A stretch of 64,000 bases of DNA, taken from positions 62,001 through 126,000 of the forward strand of contig NZ_VDGT01000018.1 of the NCBI RefSeq assembly GCF_006335015.1, written 5' to 3'. The DNA is from Streptomyces sedi (GTDB lineage: Bacteria > Actinomycetota > Actinomycetes > Streptomycetales > Streptomycetaceae). Shown piece after piece: positions 17,956 through 25,798 of the stretch (the stretch's first letter is position 1; each line of letters begins with the position of its first letter). Position numbers and translations under genes: made by a program. The notes under the pieces were generated by a model that did not search any database, was not told the DNA's origin, and saw nothing but the letters and a program-made list of their open reading frames with translations.

Positions 17956-17983
17956 GTTATCCACAACCAGCGGGTTATCCACC
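17956..17983. other. Pair of DnaA-box-like motifs
   Basis: GTTATCCACA (17956-17965) contains the E. coli consensus DnaA box TTATCCACA exactly. GTTATCCACC (17974-17983) differs at one base. The two are in direct orientation with 18-bp periodicity, upstream of yraN. An inverted copy is at 23589-23598. This could reflect DnaA binding, a recurring promoter-associated motif or chance. Confidence 0.45.
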
Positions 17984-18039
17984 AAGATCCACTCCATTCG
18001 GCTCGTTCCGTCACAGTGAGTCACGGAGGTGATGTGGCC

Positions 18040-18420
18040 ATGAACGAGCGAGGTGCGCTGGGCCGCTACGGCGAGGAGATCGCCGCGCGGAGGCTGCGAC
18101 GGTCGGGGATGACCGTCCTGGAGAGGAACTGGCGCTGTCGTGCCGGGGAGATCGACATCGTGGCGGCGGACCGGGCCGGGTCCGCGCTGGTCGTCTGCGA
18201 GGTGAAGACCCGCAGGGCGGGCGGGTTCCAGCATCCGCTGGCGGGGCTCTCGCCGGCGCAGGCGGAGCGGCTGCGGCGGTTGGCCGAGCGGTGGCTGGGC
18301 GAGCGGTGGCTCACGGTCCATCCGGAGCCGCCGCCGGGCGGCGTGCGCATCGACCTGGTCGGGGTGGTGCTGCCCCGCCGCGGTGCCGCCCGCGTCGAGC
18401 ATGTGCGGGGGGTGGCGTGA
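18040..18420 (+). CDS. YraN family protein (UPF0102, endonuclease-like fold)
   Basis: 126 residues. The family has a Holliday-junction-resolvase-like fold of uncertain function, usually next to comM and dprA. Conserved parts are GRYGEEIAARRL (residues about 8-19), NWRCRAGEIDIVA with the active-site-like E-x-D, and VCEVKTRRAGGF with E-x-K. The ATG at 18040 has GGAGGT 9 nt upstream. The GTG at 18016 is upstream of that ribosome site and is rejected. The stop overlaps the start of the ComM-like gene (TGATG), giving a coupled yraN-comM-dprA operon. Confidence 0.9.
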   Translation: MNERGALGRYGEEIAARRLRRSGMTVLERNWRCRAGEIDIVAADRAGSALVVCEVKTRRAGGFQHPLAGLSPAQAERLRRLAERWLGERWLTVHPEPPPGGVRIDLVGVVLPRRGAARVEHVRGVA

Positions 18421-20027
18421 TGACGTTCGCGCGTACCTGCGCCGTGGCCCTGGTCGGGGTCGAGGGCGTGCCCGTGGAGGTCCAGGCGGGGCTTGAGCCG
18501 GGGGTGGCGGCGTTCTCCCTGGTCGGGCTCGCGGACAAGTCGCTCACCGAGAGCCGCGACCGGGTGCGGGCCGCGGTGGTCAACTCGGGCGCCGCCTGGC
18601 CGCAGAAGAAGCTCACGGTGGGGCTGAGCCCCGCCTCGGTGCCGAAGTTCGGCAGCGGCTTCGATCTCGCCGTGGCCTGCGCGGTGCTGGCCGCGGCCGA
18701 GCGGATCGACCCCCGCTCGATCGCGGACGTGATGATGATCGGCGAGCTGTCGTTGGACGGGCGGGTGCGGCCGGTGCGCGGTGTGCTGCCCGCGGTGCTC
18801 ACGGCCGCGGAGGCCGGGTACCGCCAGGTGGTGGTGCCCGAGGGCGCGGTCGCGGAGGCGGCGCTCGTGCCGGACGTGGCGGTGCTCGGGGTGCGCAGCC
18901 TGCGGCAGTTGATCGCCCTTCTCGCGGACGAGCCGGTGCCGGAGGAGCCGGCGGACTCCGAGCCGGCGCTCCTGGACCCCGGCTTCGACGGCTGGAGCGC
19001 GTTGACGGCGGGGAGTCTCCGGGGTCCCGAGGGGGCCGAGTCGCCACCCGACCTCGGGGACGTCTCGGGGCAGTCGCTGGCCCGCAGGGCGCTGGAGGTC
19101 GCCGCCGCCGGGCGGCACCACCTGCTGTTGAAGGGGGCGCCGGGCGCGGGGAAGACGATGCTCGCCGAGCGGCTGCCGGGGCTGCTGCCGCCGCTCAGCA
19201 GGAAGGAGTCGCTTGAGGTCAGCGCGGTGCACTCGGTGAGCGGCGCGCTGTCGGCCGGCCGCCCGCTGATCGCCCGCCCGCCGTACTGCGCCCCGCACCA
19301 CTCGGCCTCGATGGCGGCCCTGGTCGGGGGCGGCAGTGGGACGCCCAGACCGGGGGCGATCTCCCTCGCCCACCACGGGGTGCTCTTCATCGACGAGGCC
19401 GCCGAGATGAGCGGGCAGGCGCTGGACGCGCTGCGGCAGCCGCTGGAGTCGGGGTGCGTGGTGGTGGCCAGGGCGGCCGGCGTGGTGCGGATGCCGGCGC
19501 GGGTGCTGTTGGTCATGGCGACGAATCCGTGCCCGTGCGGGCGGTTCGGCTCCCCGCTGGGGGAATGCGACTGCCTTCCGGGGACGGTGCGGCGGTACCA
19601 GGCCCGGCTGTCGGGGCCGCTGCTGGACCGGGTGGACCTGCGGGTGGGCGTGGAGCCGGTGAGCCGCGCCGAGTTGGTCGCGCCGGGCGGCGGCGAGTCG
19701 ACGGCCAGGGTGGCGGGCCGGGTGCTGGCCGCCCGTCATCGGGCGGCGGAGCGGCTGGCCGGCACGCCCTGGGGGACCAACAGCGAGGTGCCGGGGCACG
19801 CGCTGCGGACCCGTTGGGCGCCGGCGCCCGGCGCGCTGGAGCGGGCGGAGCGGGACATGGACCGGGGACTGCTCACGGCGCGCGGCCTGGACCGGGTGCT
19901 GCGGGTGGCCTGGACGATCGCCGACCTCGTCGGGCACGACCGGCCCACGGCGGGGGACGTGGACGCGGCGCTGGAGCTGCGCACCGGGGTGCGTCGCGGT
20001 GCCGGTGTCGCCGGGAGCCTGTCGTGA
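18420..20027 (+). CDS. YifB/ComM family Mg-chelatase-like AAA+ ATPase
   Basis: 535 residues. The N-terminal ChlI-type (Lon protease-like fold) domain covers about residues 20-140, with the AAA+ core after it: Walker A GAPGAGKT (about 239-246), Walker B VLFIDEAAEM, and the C-terminal Mg-chelatase domain with CPCGRFG and the QARLSGPLLDRVDL arginine-finger region. ComM in Gram-negative bacteria is a hexameric helicase that promotes branch migration during natural transformation. Neighbouring DprA fits a role in handling incoming or single-stranded DNA. The ATG at 18420 overlaps the yraN stop. The GTGA junction with dprA is also overlapped. Confidence 0.92.
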   Translation: MTFARTCAVALVGVEGVPVEVQAGLEPGVAAFSLVGLADKSLTESRDRVRAAVVNSGAAWPQKKLTVGLSPASVPKFGSGFDLAVACAVLAAAERIDPRSIADVMMIGELSLDGRVRPVRGVLPAVLTAAEAGYRQVVVPEGAVAEAALVPDVAVLGVRSLRQLIALLADEPVPEEPADSEPALLDPGFDGWSALTAGSLRGPEGAESPPDLGDVSGQSLARRALEVAAAGRHHLLLKGAPGAGKTMLAERLPGLLPPLSRKESLEVSAVHSVSGALSAGRPLIARPPYCAPHHSASMAALVGGGSGTPRPGAISLAHHGVLFIDEAAEMSGQALDALRQPLESGCVVVARAAGVVRMPARVLLVMATNPCPCGRFGSPLGECDCLPGTVRRYQARLSGPLLDRVDLRVGVEPVSRAELVAPGGGESTARVAGRVLAARHRAAERLAGTPWGTNSEVPGHALRTRWAPAPGALERAERDMDRGLLTARGLDRVLRVAWTIADLVGHDRPTAGDVDAALELRTGVRRGAGVAGSLS

Positions 20028-21187
20028 TCGCCCCGGGCGAGCGGCTGGCGCGGGCGGCGTTGGCCGGGGTCGTCGAGCCGGGGGACGAGCGGCTGGGGCG
20101 GCTGATCGCCGCGTGGGGCCCCGAGCCCGTGTGGGTGGCCCTGCGGAAGGGCGCACCGCCGCCGGAGGGGGTGAGCGCGCGGCACTGGTCCGGGCTCTGT
20201 CTGCGCGCCGAGAAGGCCGATCCCGAGCGGGACCTGGAGCGGATCGGGGCGTTGGGCGGCCGGTTCCTGTGTCCGGGGGACCGGGAGTGGCCGGGCCAGT
20301 TGGCCGATCTCGGGGCGGCTGCGCCGATCGGGCTGTGGGTGCGCGGGCCCTGCTCGCTGCGGTTCGTCGGGCTGCGCGCGGTGGCGCTGGTCGGCGCCAG
20401 GGCCTGCACGGACTACGGGGCCCATGTGGCAGCCGAGTTGGCGACCGGCCTGGCGGAGCGGGGGTGGACGGTGGTGTCGGGCGCCGCCTTCGGGATCGAC
20501 GGGGCCGCGCACCGGGGCGCACTGGCGGTCTCGGGAGTGACGGTCGCGGTCCTGGCGTGCGGGGTCGACGTCAGTTATCCGCTGGCGCACCGGGAGTTGC
20601 TGGACCGGATCGCCGGCTCGGGGCTGGTGGTCGCCGAGTTGGCGCCGGGCGACCATCCCACGCGTGGACGCTTCATCCAGCGGAACCGGGTGATCGCCGC
20701 GCTGTCCAGGGGCACCGTGGTCGTGGAGGCGGCCCGGCGCAGCGGCGCCCTGGCGACGGCCCGCCACACGACGGGGCTCGGTCGCCATCTGATGGCCGTC
20801 CCCGGACCGGTGACCTCGGGGCTCTCCGCCGGGGCCCACCGGCTGATCCGTTCCGAGGCGACGCTGGTGAGCAGCGCGGCGGAGATCATCGAGCTGGTCG
20901 GGGAGATCGGGGAGTTGGCCGATCCGGGGCCTGAGCCCCTGGTGCCGCGCGACCTGCTGGCGCCGCGGGCGGCGCGGGTGTTGGAGGCCCTACCCGCCGA
21001 GGGTTCGCTGGGGTTGACGGAGATCGCCAGGGGCGCGTGCGCCGGGGAGGAGGAGGCGCGCGCCCGGCTGGTCGAGTTGTGCGCCCTCGGCTTCGTCGAA
21101 CGGGTGGGCGAGCACTGGCGGTTGCCACCGGGGTCAACCCGACACGCGCGGGTGGTGCTTGCGGGAAAGGCTCATGGCGGCACGTAA
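20024..21187 (+). CDS. dprA: DNA-processing protein DprA
   Basis: 387 residues. The Rossmann-like DprA core contains ALVGARACTDYG, GWTVVSGAAFGIDGAAHRG, VAVLACGVDVSYPLAH, FIQRNRVIAALS and VVEAARRSGAL with TAR, all family signatures for single-stranded DNA binding and RecA loading. A C-terminal winged-helix domain (LLAPRAARVLEALP to FVERVGEHWRL) completes the usual architecture. The GTG at 20024 overlaps the previous stop, so it is the third gene of the yraN-comM-dprA operon. In streptomycetes it probably serves conjugation or repair rather than classical competence, which is inference. Confidence 0.92.
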   Translation: MIAPGERLARAALAGVVEPGDERLGRLIAAWGPEPVWVALRKGAPPPEGVSARHWSGLCLRAEKADPERDLERIGALGGRFLCPGDREWPGQLADLGAAAPIGLWVRGPCSLRFVGLRAVALVGARACTDYGAHVAAELATGLAERGWTVVSGAAFGIDGAAHRGALAVSGVTVAVLACGVDVSYPLAHRELLDRIAGSGLVVAELAPGDHPTRGRFIQRNRVIAALSRGTVVVEAARRSGALATARHTTGLGRHLMAVPGPVTSGLSAGAHRLIRSEATLVSSAAEIIELVGEIGELADPGPEPLVPRDLLAPRAARVLEALPAEGSLGLTEIARGACAGEEEARARLVELCALGFVERVGEHWRLPPGSTRHARVVLAGKAHGGT

Positions 21188-21264
21188 GCCCAGCGTGCGG
21201 CCAGCGGAACGTATCTGCGCACCCGCCCCCGCCCGGCGCGTGCGCGATGCGACCTCTCAGTCAC

Positions 21265-21296
21265 GCTACGCTCACAGGGTTCTGTCGACAGAACCC
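21265..21296 (+). promoter_or_regulatory. whiG promoter candidate with a 20-bp perfect palindrome
   Basis: TACGCT (21265-21270) is a plausible -10. Immediately downstream, at 21277-21296, the half-site GGGTTCTGTC is followed by its exact complement, so the palindrome would cover the transcription start and lie 35 bp before the whiG ATG. As DNA it looks like an operator. As RNA it could form an 8-bp stem with a TCGA loop at the mRNA 5' end. Confidence 0.55.
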
Positions 21297-21331
21297 CACC
21301 GGACCCCCCGCAGAACGGCTCATGACGACGT

Positions 21332-22183
21332 ATGCCCCAGCACTCCCCCGGGCCCTGGCAGGTGGCCCAGGCTGCACCGGACGCGGCGGAGGGCGCCATG
21401 ACCCCCAAGGCACCCTCCGCACCCTCCGCGCTCGACGAGCTGTGGCGTGCCTACAAGTCCACCGGTGACGAGCGGCTTCGTGAGCAGCTGATCCTCCACT
21501 ACTCGCCGCTGGTCAAGTACGTGGCCGGACGGGTCAGCGTCGGGCTTCCTCCCAACGTCGAGCAGGCGGACTTCGTCTCCTCCGGCGTGTTCGGGCTGAT
21601 CGACGCCATCGAGAAGTTCGACCCGACGCGCTCCATCAAGTTCGAGACCTACGCGATCACCCGCATCCGGGGCGCGATGATCGACGAGCTGCGCGCGCTG
21701 GACTGGATCCCCCGCTCGGTCCGGCAGAAGGCACGCGCCATCGAGCGCGCCTACGCCACCCTGGAGGCCTCGCTGCGGCGCACCCCCACGGAGCCCGAGG
21801 TGGCCAAGGAGATGGACGTCACCCTGGAGGAACTGCACGGGGTGTTCAGCCAGTTGTCCCTCGCCAACGTGGTGGCGCTGGAGGAGCTGCTGCACGCGGG
21901 CGAGGGCGGTGGCGACCGGCTGAGCCTGATGGACACCCTGGAGGACACCGCCGCCGACAACCCGGTCGAGGTGGCGGAGGACCGTGAGCTGCGCCGGTTG
22001 TTGGCCCGCGCGGTCAACACGCTTCCCGACCGGGAGAAGACGGTGGTGACCCTCTACTACTACGAGGGCCTGACCCTGGCGGAGATCGGCGCGGTACTGG
22101 GCGTCACCGAGAGCCGGGTGAGCCAGATCCACACCAAGTCCGTGTTGCAGCTGCGGGCCAAGCTCGCCGACGTGCGGGGCTGA
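21332..22183 (+). CDS. whiG: RNA polymerase sigma factor WhiG (sporulation sigma, FliA family)
   Basis: 283 residues. It directs early aerial-hyphae sporulation genes such as whiH and whiI. Region 2 (HYSPLVKYVAGRVSVGLP, QADFVSSGVFGLIDAIEKFD, FETYAITRIRGAMIDELRAL) and regions 3-4 (ANVVALEELL, LPDREKTVVTLYYYEGLTLA, VTESRVSQIHTKSVLQLRAK) are all present and nearly identical to what I recall of S. coelicolor WhiG. The N-terminal 30 residues are variable and begin MPQH as in that protein. The ATG at 21332 is supported by this match. Neighbours are dprA upstream and a TetR gene downstream. Confidence 0.95.
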   Translation: MPQHSPGPWQVAQAAPDAAEGAMTPKAPSAPSALDELWRAYKSTGDERLREQLILHYSPLVKYVAGRVSVGLPPNVEQADFVSSGVFGLIDAIEKFDPTRSIKFETYAITRIRGAMIDELRALDWIPRSVRQKARAIERAYATLEASLRRTPTEPEVAKEMDVTLEELHGVFSQLSLANVVALEELLHAGEGGGDRLSLMDTLEDTAADNPVEVAEDRELRRLLARAVNTLPDREKTVVTLYYYEGLTLAEIGAVLGVTESRVSQIHTKSVLQLRAKLADVRG

Positions 22184-22220
22184 CCCGCGCCGGGACTCCT
22201 CCGCGCGGGCGGCCACGCCC

Positions 22221-22226
22221 TAGAGT
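22221..22226 (+). promoter_or_regulatory. -10 element giving a leaderless tetR mRNA
   Basis: TAGAGT followed by 6 nt and the GTG start at 22233. A GGAGG stretch in that spacer is too close to serve as a ribosome-binding site. Confidence 0.55.
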
Positions 22227-22232
22227 GGAGGG

Positions 22233-22907
22233 GTGCCCAGGATCGAAGCGGCCACGGTGGCCGAGCATCGCGCGATGCGCCGCGACGCCCTGCTCGAAGC
22301 GGCCCGTGTCCTGCTGGTCGACGGCGGCGCGAAGGCGTTGACCTTCGCCGCGCTGGCCGAGCGGACGGGGCTGGCCCGCTCCTCCGTCTACGAGTACTTC
22401 CCCTCACGCGCCGCCCTGGTCGCCGAGCTGTGCGCCAACGACTTCCCGCTCTGGGCCGCCGAGGTGTCGGCCGCCATGGACGCCGCCGACACCCCGCGGG
22501 CCAAGGTCGCGGCGTATGTGCGCGCGCAGTTGGCGCTGGCGACCGACCGGAGGCACCAGGCGGTGGTGGCGGTCTCCGCCAGCGAGTTGGACGACGCGAC
22601 GAGGGCCGAGATCAGGGCCGCCCACGGGGAGTTGGCCGAGCTGGTCGTCTCCGTGCTGCGGGAGTGGGGCCACCGGGAGCCGGCCACGGTCGCCGGGCTG
22701 CTCCGTGGCGTGGTGGAAGCGGCCGTCGCCGCCGGCTCCGGAGACGGGTCTCCCCCGCCGGAGCGGGTCGCCGAGCTGGCCGTGGCCCTCGTGCTCGACG
22801 GGGTCGCCGGAGTGGGCTCCGCCGCTTCCGAGGTCGTCGATGTGCGGACCGCCCGAGGGCTCGGGGACCCCGGACACCGGCAGGAGCCTGGAGGGGCCCC
22901 GGCGTAG
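22233..22907 (+). CDS. TetR-family transcriptional regulator
   Basis: 224 residues. The N-terminal DNA-binding domain shows the TetR pattern: RRDALLEAARVLLVDGGAKA, then LTFAALAERTGLARSSVYEYFPSRAALVAEL (about residues 16-70). The ligand-binding half is helical and Ala-rich. The last 30 residues or so look unlike the fold and are encoded opposite the M23 peptidase reading frame, so the native stop may have been lost. The GTG start is predicted to be leaderless. It lies tail to tail with, and overlaps by 504 bp, the M23 peptidase frame on the other strand. Target genes are not evident. Confidence 0.85.
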   Translation: MPRIEAATVAEHRAMRRDALLEAARVLLVDGGAKALTFAALAERTGLARSSVYEYFPSRAALVAELCANDFPLWAAEVSAAMDAADTPRAKVAAYVRAQLALATDRRHQAVVAVSASELDDATRAEIRAAHGELAELVVSVLREWGHREPATVAGLLRGVVEAAVAAGSGDGSPPPERVAELAVALVLDGVAGVGSAASEVVDVRTARGLGDPGHRQEPGGAPA

Positions 22908-23537
22908 CAGCCGCTCCGGCAGCAGCGACAGCGGGTCCAGGTAGGCGGCGTCCCTCAGCAGTCCCCAGTGCAGGCAGGGCTCCGCGCAGTGCCAGGGCCC
23001 GGCCGCCAGCACCCCCAGCGGGTCGCCCGCCCGCACCCGCTCTCCCTCGGTCACCAGCGGCTCGACCGGCTCGTGGGTCATCCGCAGCGGCGGCTGGCCG
23101 GTGCCGGACAGCTCCACCGTGACCGCTCCGCGCCCGGCGACCCGGCCGGCGAACGTCACCCGCCCCTCCGCGGCGGCGCGGACCGTGGCCCCCGGGACGG
23201 TCGCCAGGTCGACGCCCCGGTGCCCCGGCGCCCAGGGCGCTGGGGGCGGCTCGAAGCCGCGCATCACCGTCGGTCTCGCGCCTCCGCCCACCCCGGGGAC
23301 CGGCCAGTCGGCCGCCACCGCACCGGAGGGCCCCCGCTCCGCCGATCGGGCCGCTTCGCCCTCGGCGCCCCCCACGAGCGGCGTCCCCGCGTACGACGCC
23401 ACGGCGAACGGCACCACGGCGAACGACGGCGAGGGCCGCGGGGACGAGGCGGGCGACAGGGCCGGGCAGAGGAGAGCGAGCAGCATCAGCGGGCCCACGA
23501 GGACACCCGTCGGCACACCGACCGTGAGGGATCTCAT
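22404..23537 (-). CDS. M23-family (LytM-like) peptidase, with antisense C-terminal extension
   Basis: The frame encodes 377 residues. Residues 1-30 form a signal peptide or anchor, and the M23 fold spans about residues 95-205. The zinc-ligand motif HRGVD (His 106, Asp 110) and the zinc-ligand His 190 are present, but the H-x-H motif reads C-L-H, so the catalytic His is a Cys. Such LytM proteins often regulate rather than cleave peptidoglycan. The family domain ends near residue 220. The remaining 150 or so residues are read from the antisense of tetR because no stop follows. I report the open frame as it stands, but the functional end is probably near 22900. The ATG start at 23537 is well placed for a signal peptide. 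Confidence 0.75.
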   Translation of the reverse strand: MRSLTVGVPTGVLVGPLMLLALLCPALSPASSPRPSPSFAVVPFAVASYAGTPLVGGAEGEAARSAERGPSGAVAADWPVPGVGGGARPTVMRGFEPPPAPWAPGHRGVDLATVPGATVRAAAEGRVTFAGRVAGRGAVTVELSGTGQPPLRMTHEPVEPLVTEGERVRAGDPLGVLAAGPWHCAEPCLHWGLLRDAAYLDPLSLLPERLLRRGPSRLLPVSGVPEPSGGPHIDDLGSGGAHSGDPVEHEGHGQLGDPLRRGRPVSGAGGDGRFHHATEQPGDRGRLPVAPLPQHGDDQLGQLPVGGPDLGPRRVVQLAGGDRHHRLVPPVGRQRQLRAHIRRDLGPRGVGGVHGGRHLGGPEREVVGAQLGDQGGA

Positions 23538-23588
23538 GCACGGAAGCCTGGCAGCTTTCGCACCCCGGATGGGGCGAGAGCGCAAATC

Positions 23589-23598
23589 TGTGGATAAC
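23589..23598 (-). other. DnaA-box-like motif, inverted copy
   Basis: TGTGGATAAC is the exact reverse complement of the motif at 17956-17965 and contains a consensus TTATCCACA. It lies in the 109-bp gap between the M23 and DUF2469 genes, at the other edge of the yraN-M23 block. Confidence 0.45.
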
Positions 23599-23646
23599 TC
23601 AGGCACTGGCCGAAAAGTGCTCACCCACCGGGGTGAAACGGAAGCG

Positions 23647-23982
23647 TCAGCCCCCGCGCCCGCCCCTGAAGCCGGAGTCCTCGGGGAGGTCCAGTTCGCT
23701 GCGATTCAGCTCCTCGATGTTCACGTCCTTGAACGTGAGCACCCGGACGCGCTTGACGAAACGAGCCGGCCGATACATGTCCCACACCCAGGCGTCAGCC
23801 ATGCTGACCTCGAAGAACACCTCGCCCTGCACCGAGTGGACCTGCATCTCGTAGTCATTGGTGAGATAGAACCGGCGCTCGGTTTCGATCACGTAAGTGA
23901 ACAGCCCGACCACGTCGCGGTACTCCCGGTAGAGCTTCAGCTCCATCTCGGTCTCGTACTTTTCGAGGTCCTCGGCGCTCAT
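23647..23982 (-). CDS. DUF2469 domain-containing protein
   Basis: A 111-residue acidic protein conserved throughout actinobacteria, with unknown biochemical function. The whole length matches the family: SAEDLEKYETEMELKLYREY at the start, then VVGLFTYVIETERRFYLTND, EVFFEVSMADAWVWDMYRPA and VLTFKDVNIEELN. No membrane segment or signal is seen, so it should be cytoplasmic. The ATG at 23982 gives the canonical N-terminus. It follows sipZ by 13 bp and is the last gene of the signal-peptidase cluster. The nearby conserved association with rplS and sip genes hints at a link to secretion or translation, but that is inference. Confidence 0.88.
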   Translation of the reverse strand: MSAEDLEKYETEMELKLYREYRDVVGLFTYVIETERRFYLTNDYEMQVHSVQGEVFFEVSMADAWVWDMYRPARFVKRVRVLTFKDVNIEELNRSELDLPEDSGFRGGRGG

Positions 23983-23995
23983 GGCGTGATCCCCT

Positions 23996-24763
23996 TCAGC
24001 CGTGCGTTCCCTCATTGTGCGTCACCGAGGACGAGGGCACTCCATCGCGACGGCGGCCCCGCGAGGTCAGCCGGACGAAGGGACCGTGCAGGCCGCCCAG
24101 GATGATCAGCACGGCACCGCCGCCGGTGGCCCAGACCAGGAGCCAGAACGGCCCGGTTCCCGAGATGCCGCCCGGCTGGTCGGCGAATCCTTTCGCCTCC
24201 GAGAGCGAGCCGATCCGGTCCAGCGGCCACACCGTGGCCGTCACCCGCCCGGAGACCGCGTCCCTCGGCACCGTGCCCGGCTCGCCCTCCGCCAGCAGGC
24301 TCCGGGAGTCCAGCGAGTCCGTGCGGTCATCGCCCATGAGGAACAGCTCGCCCTCGGGCACCTCGGTGTCGAAACCGGTCGGCGAGGCAGCCCGCTCGCT
24401 CTCGTCGAGATAGGGCTCCTCGATCGGCTCGCCGTTCACCAGCAGCCGGCCCGAGTCGTCGCAGCAGGCGACGGTGTCACCGCCGATACCGACGACGCGC
24501 TTGACCATCGGGAGGTCGCCCCAGTCGGAGCTGCGGAAGACGACCACGTCGCCCCGCCTCACCTCGTGCCCCTCGATGCGCTCCGCCAGCACCCGGTCAC
24601 CCGAGGAGACGGAAGGCGCCATCGAGTTGGTCGGCACCGTGTACGGCTGGTACAGGAAGGCGGCCAGCACGAAGCCGCCAAGGAACAGCACGCACCCCAG
24701 GCCCACGGCCACGCTGGACAACGCACGACCGACCCGCCCGCCACGGCGCGACGTCCCGCTCAT
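23996..24763 (-). CDS. sipZ: Type I signal peptidase SipZ
   Basis: A 255-residue serine-lysine membrane protease that removes signal peptides from Sec and Tat substrates. An N-terminal membrane segment (residues about 17-38) is followed by the catalytic Ser in VPTNSMAPSV and catalytic Lys in LPMVKRVVGIGGDTV. Box E is GELFLMGDDRTDSLDSR. A second hydrophobic segment near residue 205 (WLLVWATGGGAVLIILGG) gives the C-terminal anchor described for Streptomyces SipX, SipY and SipZ. It is the fourth of four tandem paralogues, 57 bp after sipY. The ATG start is well supported. Confidence 0.9.
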   Translation of the reverse strand: MSGTSRRGGRVGRALSSVAVGLGCVLFLGGFVLAAFLYQPYTVPTNSMAPSVSSGDRVLAERIEGHEVRRGDVVVFRSSDWGDLPMVKRVVGIGGDTVACCDDSGRLLVNGEPIEEPYLDESERAASPTGFDTEVPEGELFLMGDDRTDSLDSRSLLAEGEPGTVPRDAVSGRVTATVWPLDRIGSLSEAKGFADQPGGISGTGPFWLLVWATGGGAVLIILGGLHGPFVRLTSRGRRRDGVPSSSVTHNEGTHG

Positions 24764-24820
24764 CGGTGCCCCCTCCTGATTGCTCTCAGAGGGTGACCCT
24801 ACCCATCGTGAGGACCTCGA

Positions 24821-25798
24821 TCAGCCCGCGGGGCCCCGCGTCTCGATCCGGGCAGCCGCCCCCGCCGCCAGGCGACGGCGCCAGAGCACCAGCGGCACCG
24901 CACCGACCAGCGCGACCGCACCCGGGGCACCCACCGCCGCCGGTCCGGCCAACGCGTCGAACGAACCCGGCACCGGCAGCGTCCCCCAGCGGGTCACCGG
25001 CCAGGCGATGACGATGGCGCGCCCCACCACGTCGTCCTCGGAGACCGTCCCCTGACCTGCCAGGTTCTGGTGGTAGCGGGAGTCCAGCGAGTCCTGCCGG
25101 TGGTCGCCCATGACCCACAGCCGCCCCTCCGGTACCTCGATCGGCCCGAACGGACGGTCGTCGCACGCGCTGTTCCCCGGGTAGAGGTAGTCGCTCTCGT
25201 CGACGGCCTCGCCGTTCACCAGGACCGGGCCGCCCTTGTGGCACTCCACGGTGTCGCCACCGACCGCGATCACGCGCTTGATCAGGTCCTTGTCCTCGGA
25301 GGACGGCATCAGCCCGATGCCGCTCAACGCGTCCTGCACGGCCGCGCCGAACCCGCCGGCGGAAGGGGAGTCGCCGAGCCAGCCGCCCGGGTCCTCGAAG
25401 ACGACGACCTCCCCGCGCTCCGGCGTGGCACCGAACCACGGGGTGAGCTTGTCCACCAGCACCCGGTCCCCCCGCTGGAGGGTGTTCTGCATCGAGTCCG
25501 AGGGGATCGAGAACGCCTGCACCAGAAAGGACTTGATGAACAGGGCCAACACCACGGCGATGCCGATCAGGATCGGCAGCTCCTTCCAGAAGGAGCGGTG
25601 CTTACGCCGGCCCTCGTCCCCCTTCTCCTTCTCCTTCTCCTCCGGCGTCCCGGCAGCCTCCGGCACGGCGTCTTCGCCGGCGCCGGCGGCCGGTCCGGAG
25701 TCGGGGGGGCCATCGCCGGGCACGTCGCCAGTCGGGCTCACCGGACGGTCCTCCGGCTCCTCCGCGTTGGATCGCGCACCCACCGCCACATCCCCCAC
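24821..25798 (-). CDS. sipY: Type I signal peptidase SipY
   Basis: 325 residues. A 70-residue acidic and Lys/Glu-rich cytoplasmic extension precedes the first membrane segment (ELPILIGIAVVLALFIKSFL). The catalytic Ser is in IPSDSMQNTL and the catalytic Lys in DLIKRVIAVGGDTVECHKGG, with box E in RLWVMGDHRQDSLDSRYH. A C-terminal hydrophobic anchor lies near residue 290. The GTG at 25798 is preferred because GAGGAG (25804-25809) lies 5 nt upstream. The GTG at 25804 overlaps that ribosome site. The first 197 bp are overlapped in another frame by the extended sipX reading frame. Confidence 0.88.
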   Translation of the reverse strand: MGDVAVGARSNAEEPEDRPVSPTGDVPGDGPPDSGPAAGAGEDAVPEAAGTPEEKEKEKGDEGRRKHRSFWKELPILIGIAVVLALFIKSFLVQAFSIPSDSMQNTLQRGDRVLVDKLTPWFGATPERGEVVVFEDPGGWLGDSPSAGGFGAAVQDALSGIGLMPSSEDKDLIKRVIAVGGDTVECHKGGPVLVNGEAVDESDYLYPGNSACDDRPFGPIEVPEGRLWVMGDHRQDSLDSRYHQNLAGQGTVSEDDVVGRAIVIAWPVTRWGTLPVPGSFDALAGPAAVGAPGAVALVGAVPLVLWRRRLAAGAAARIETRGPAG

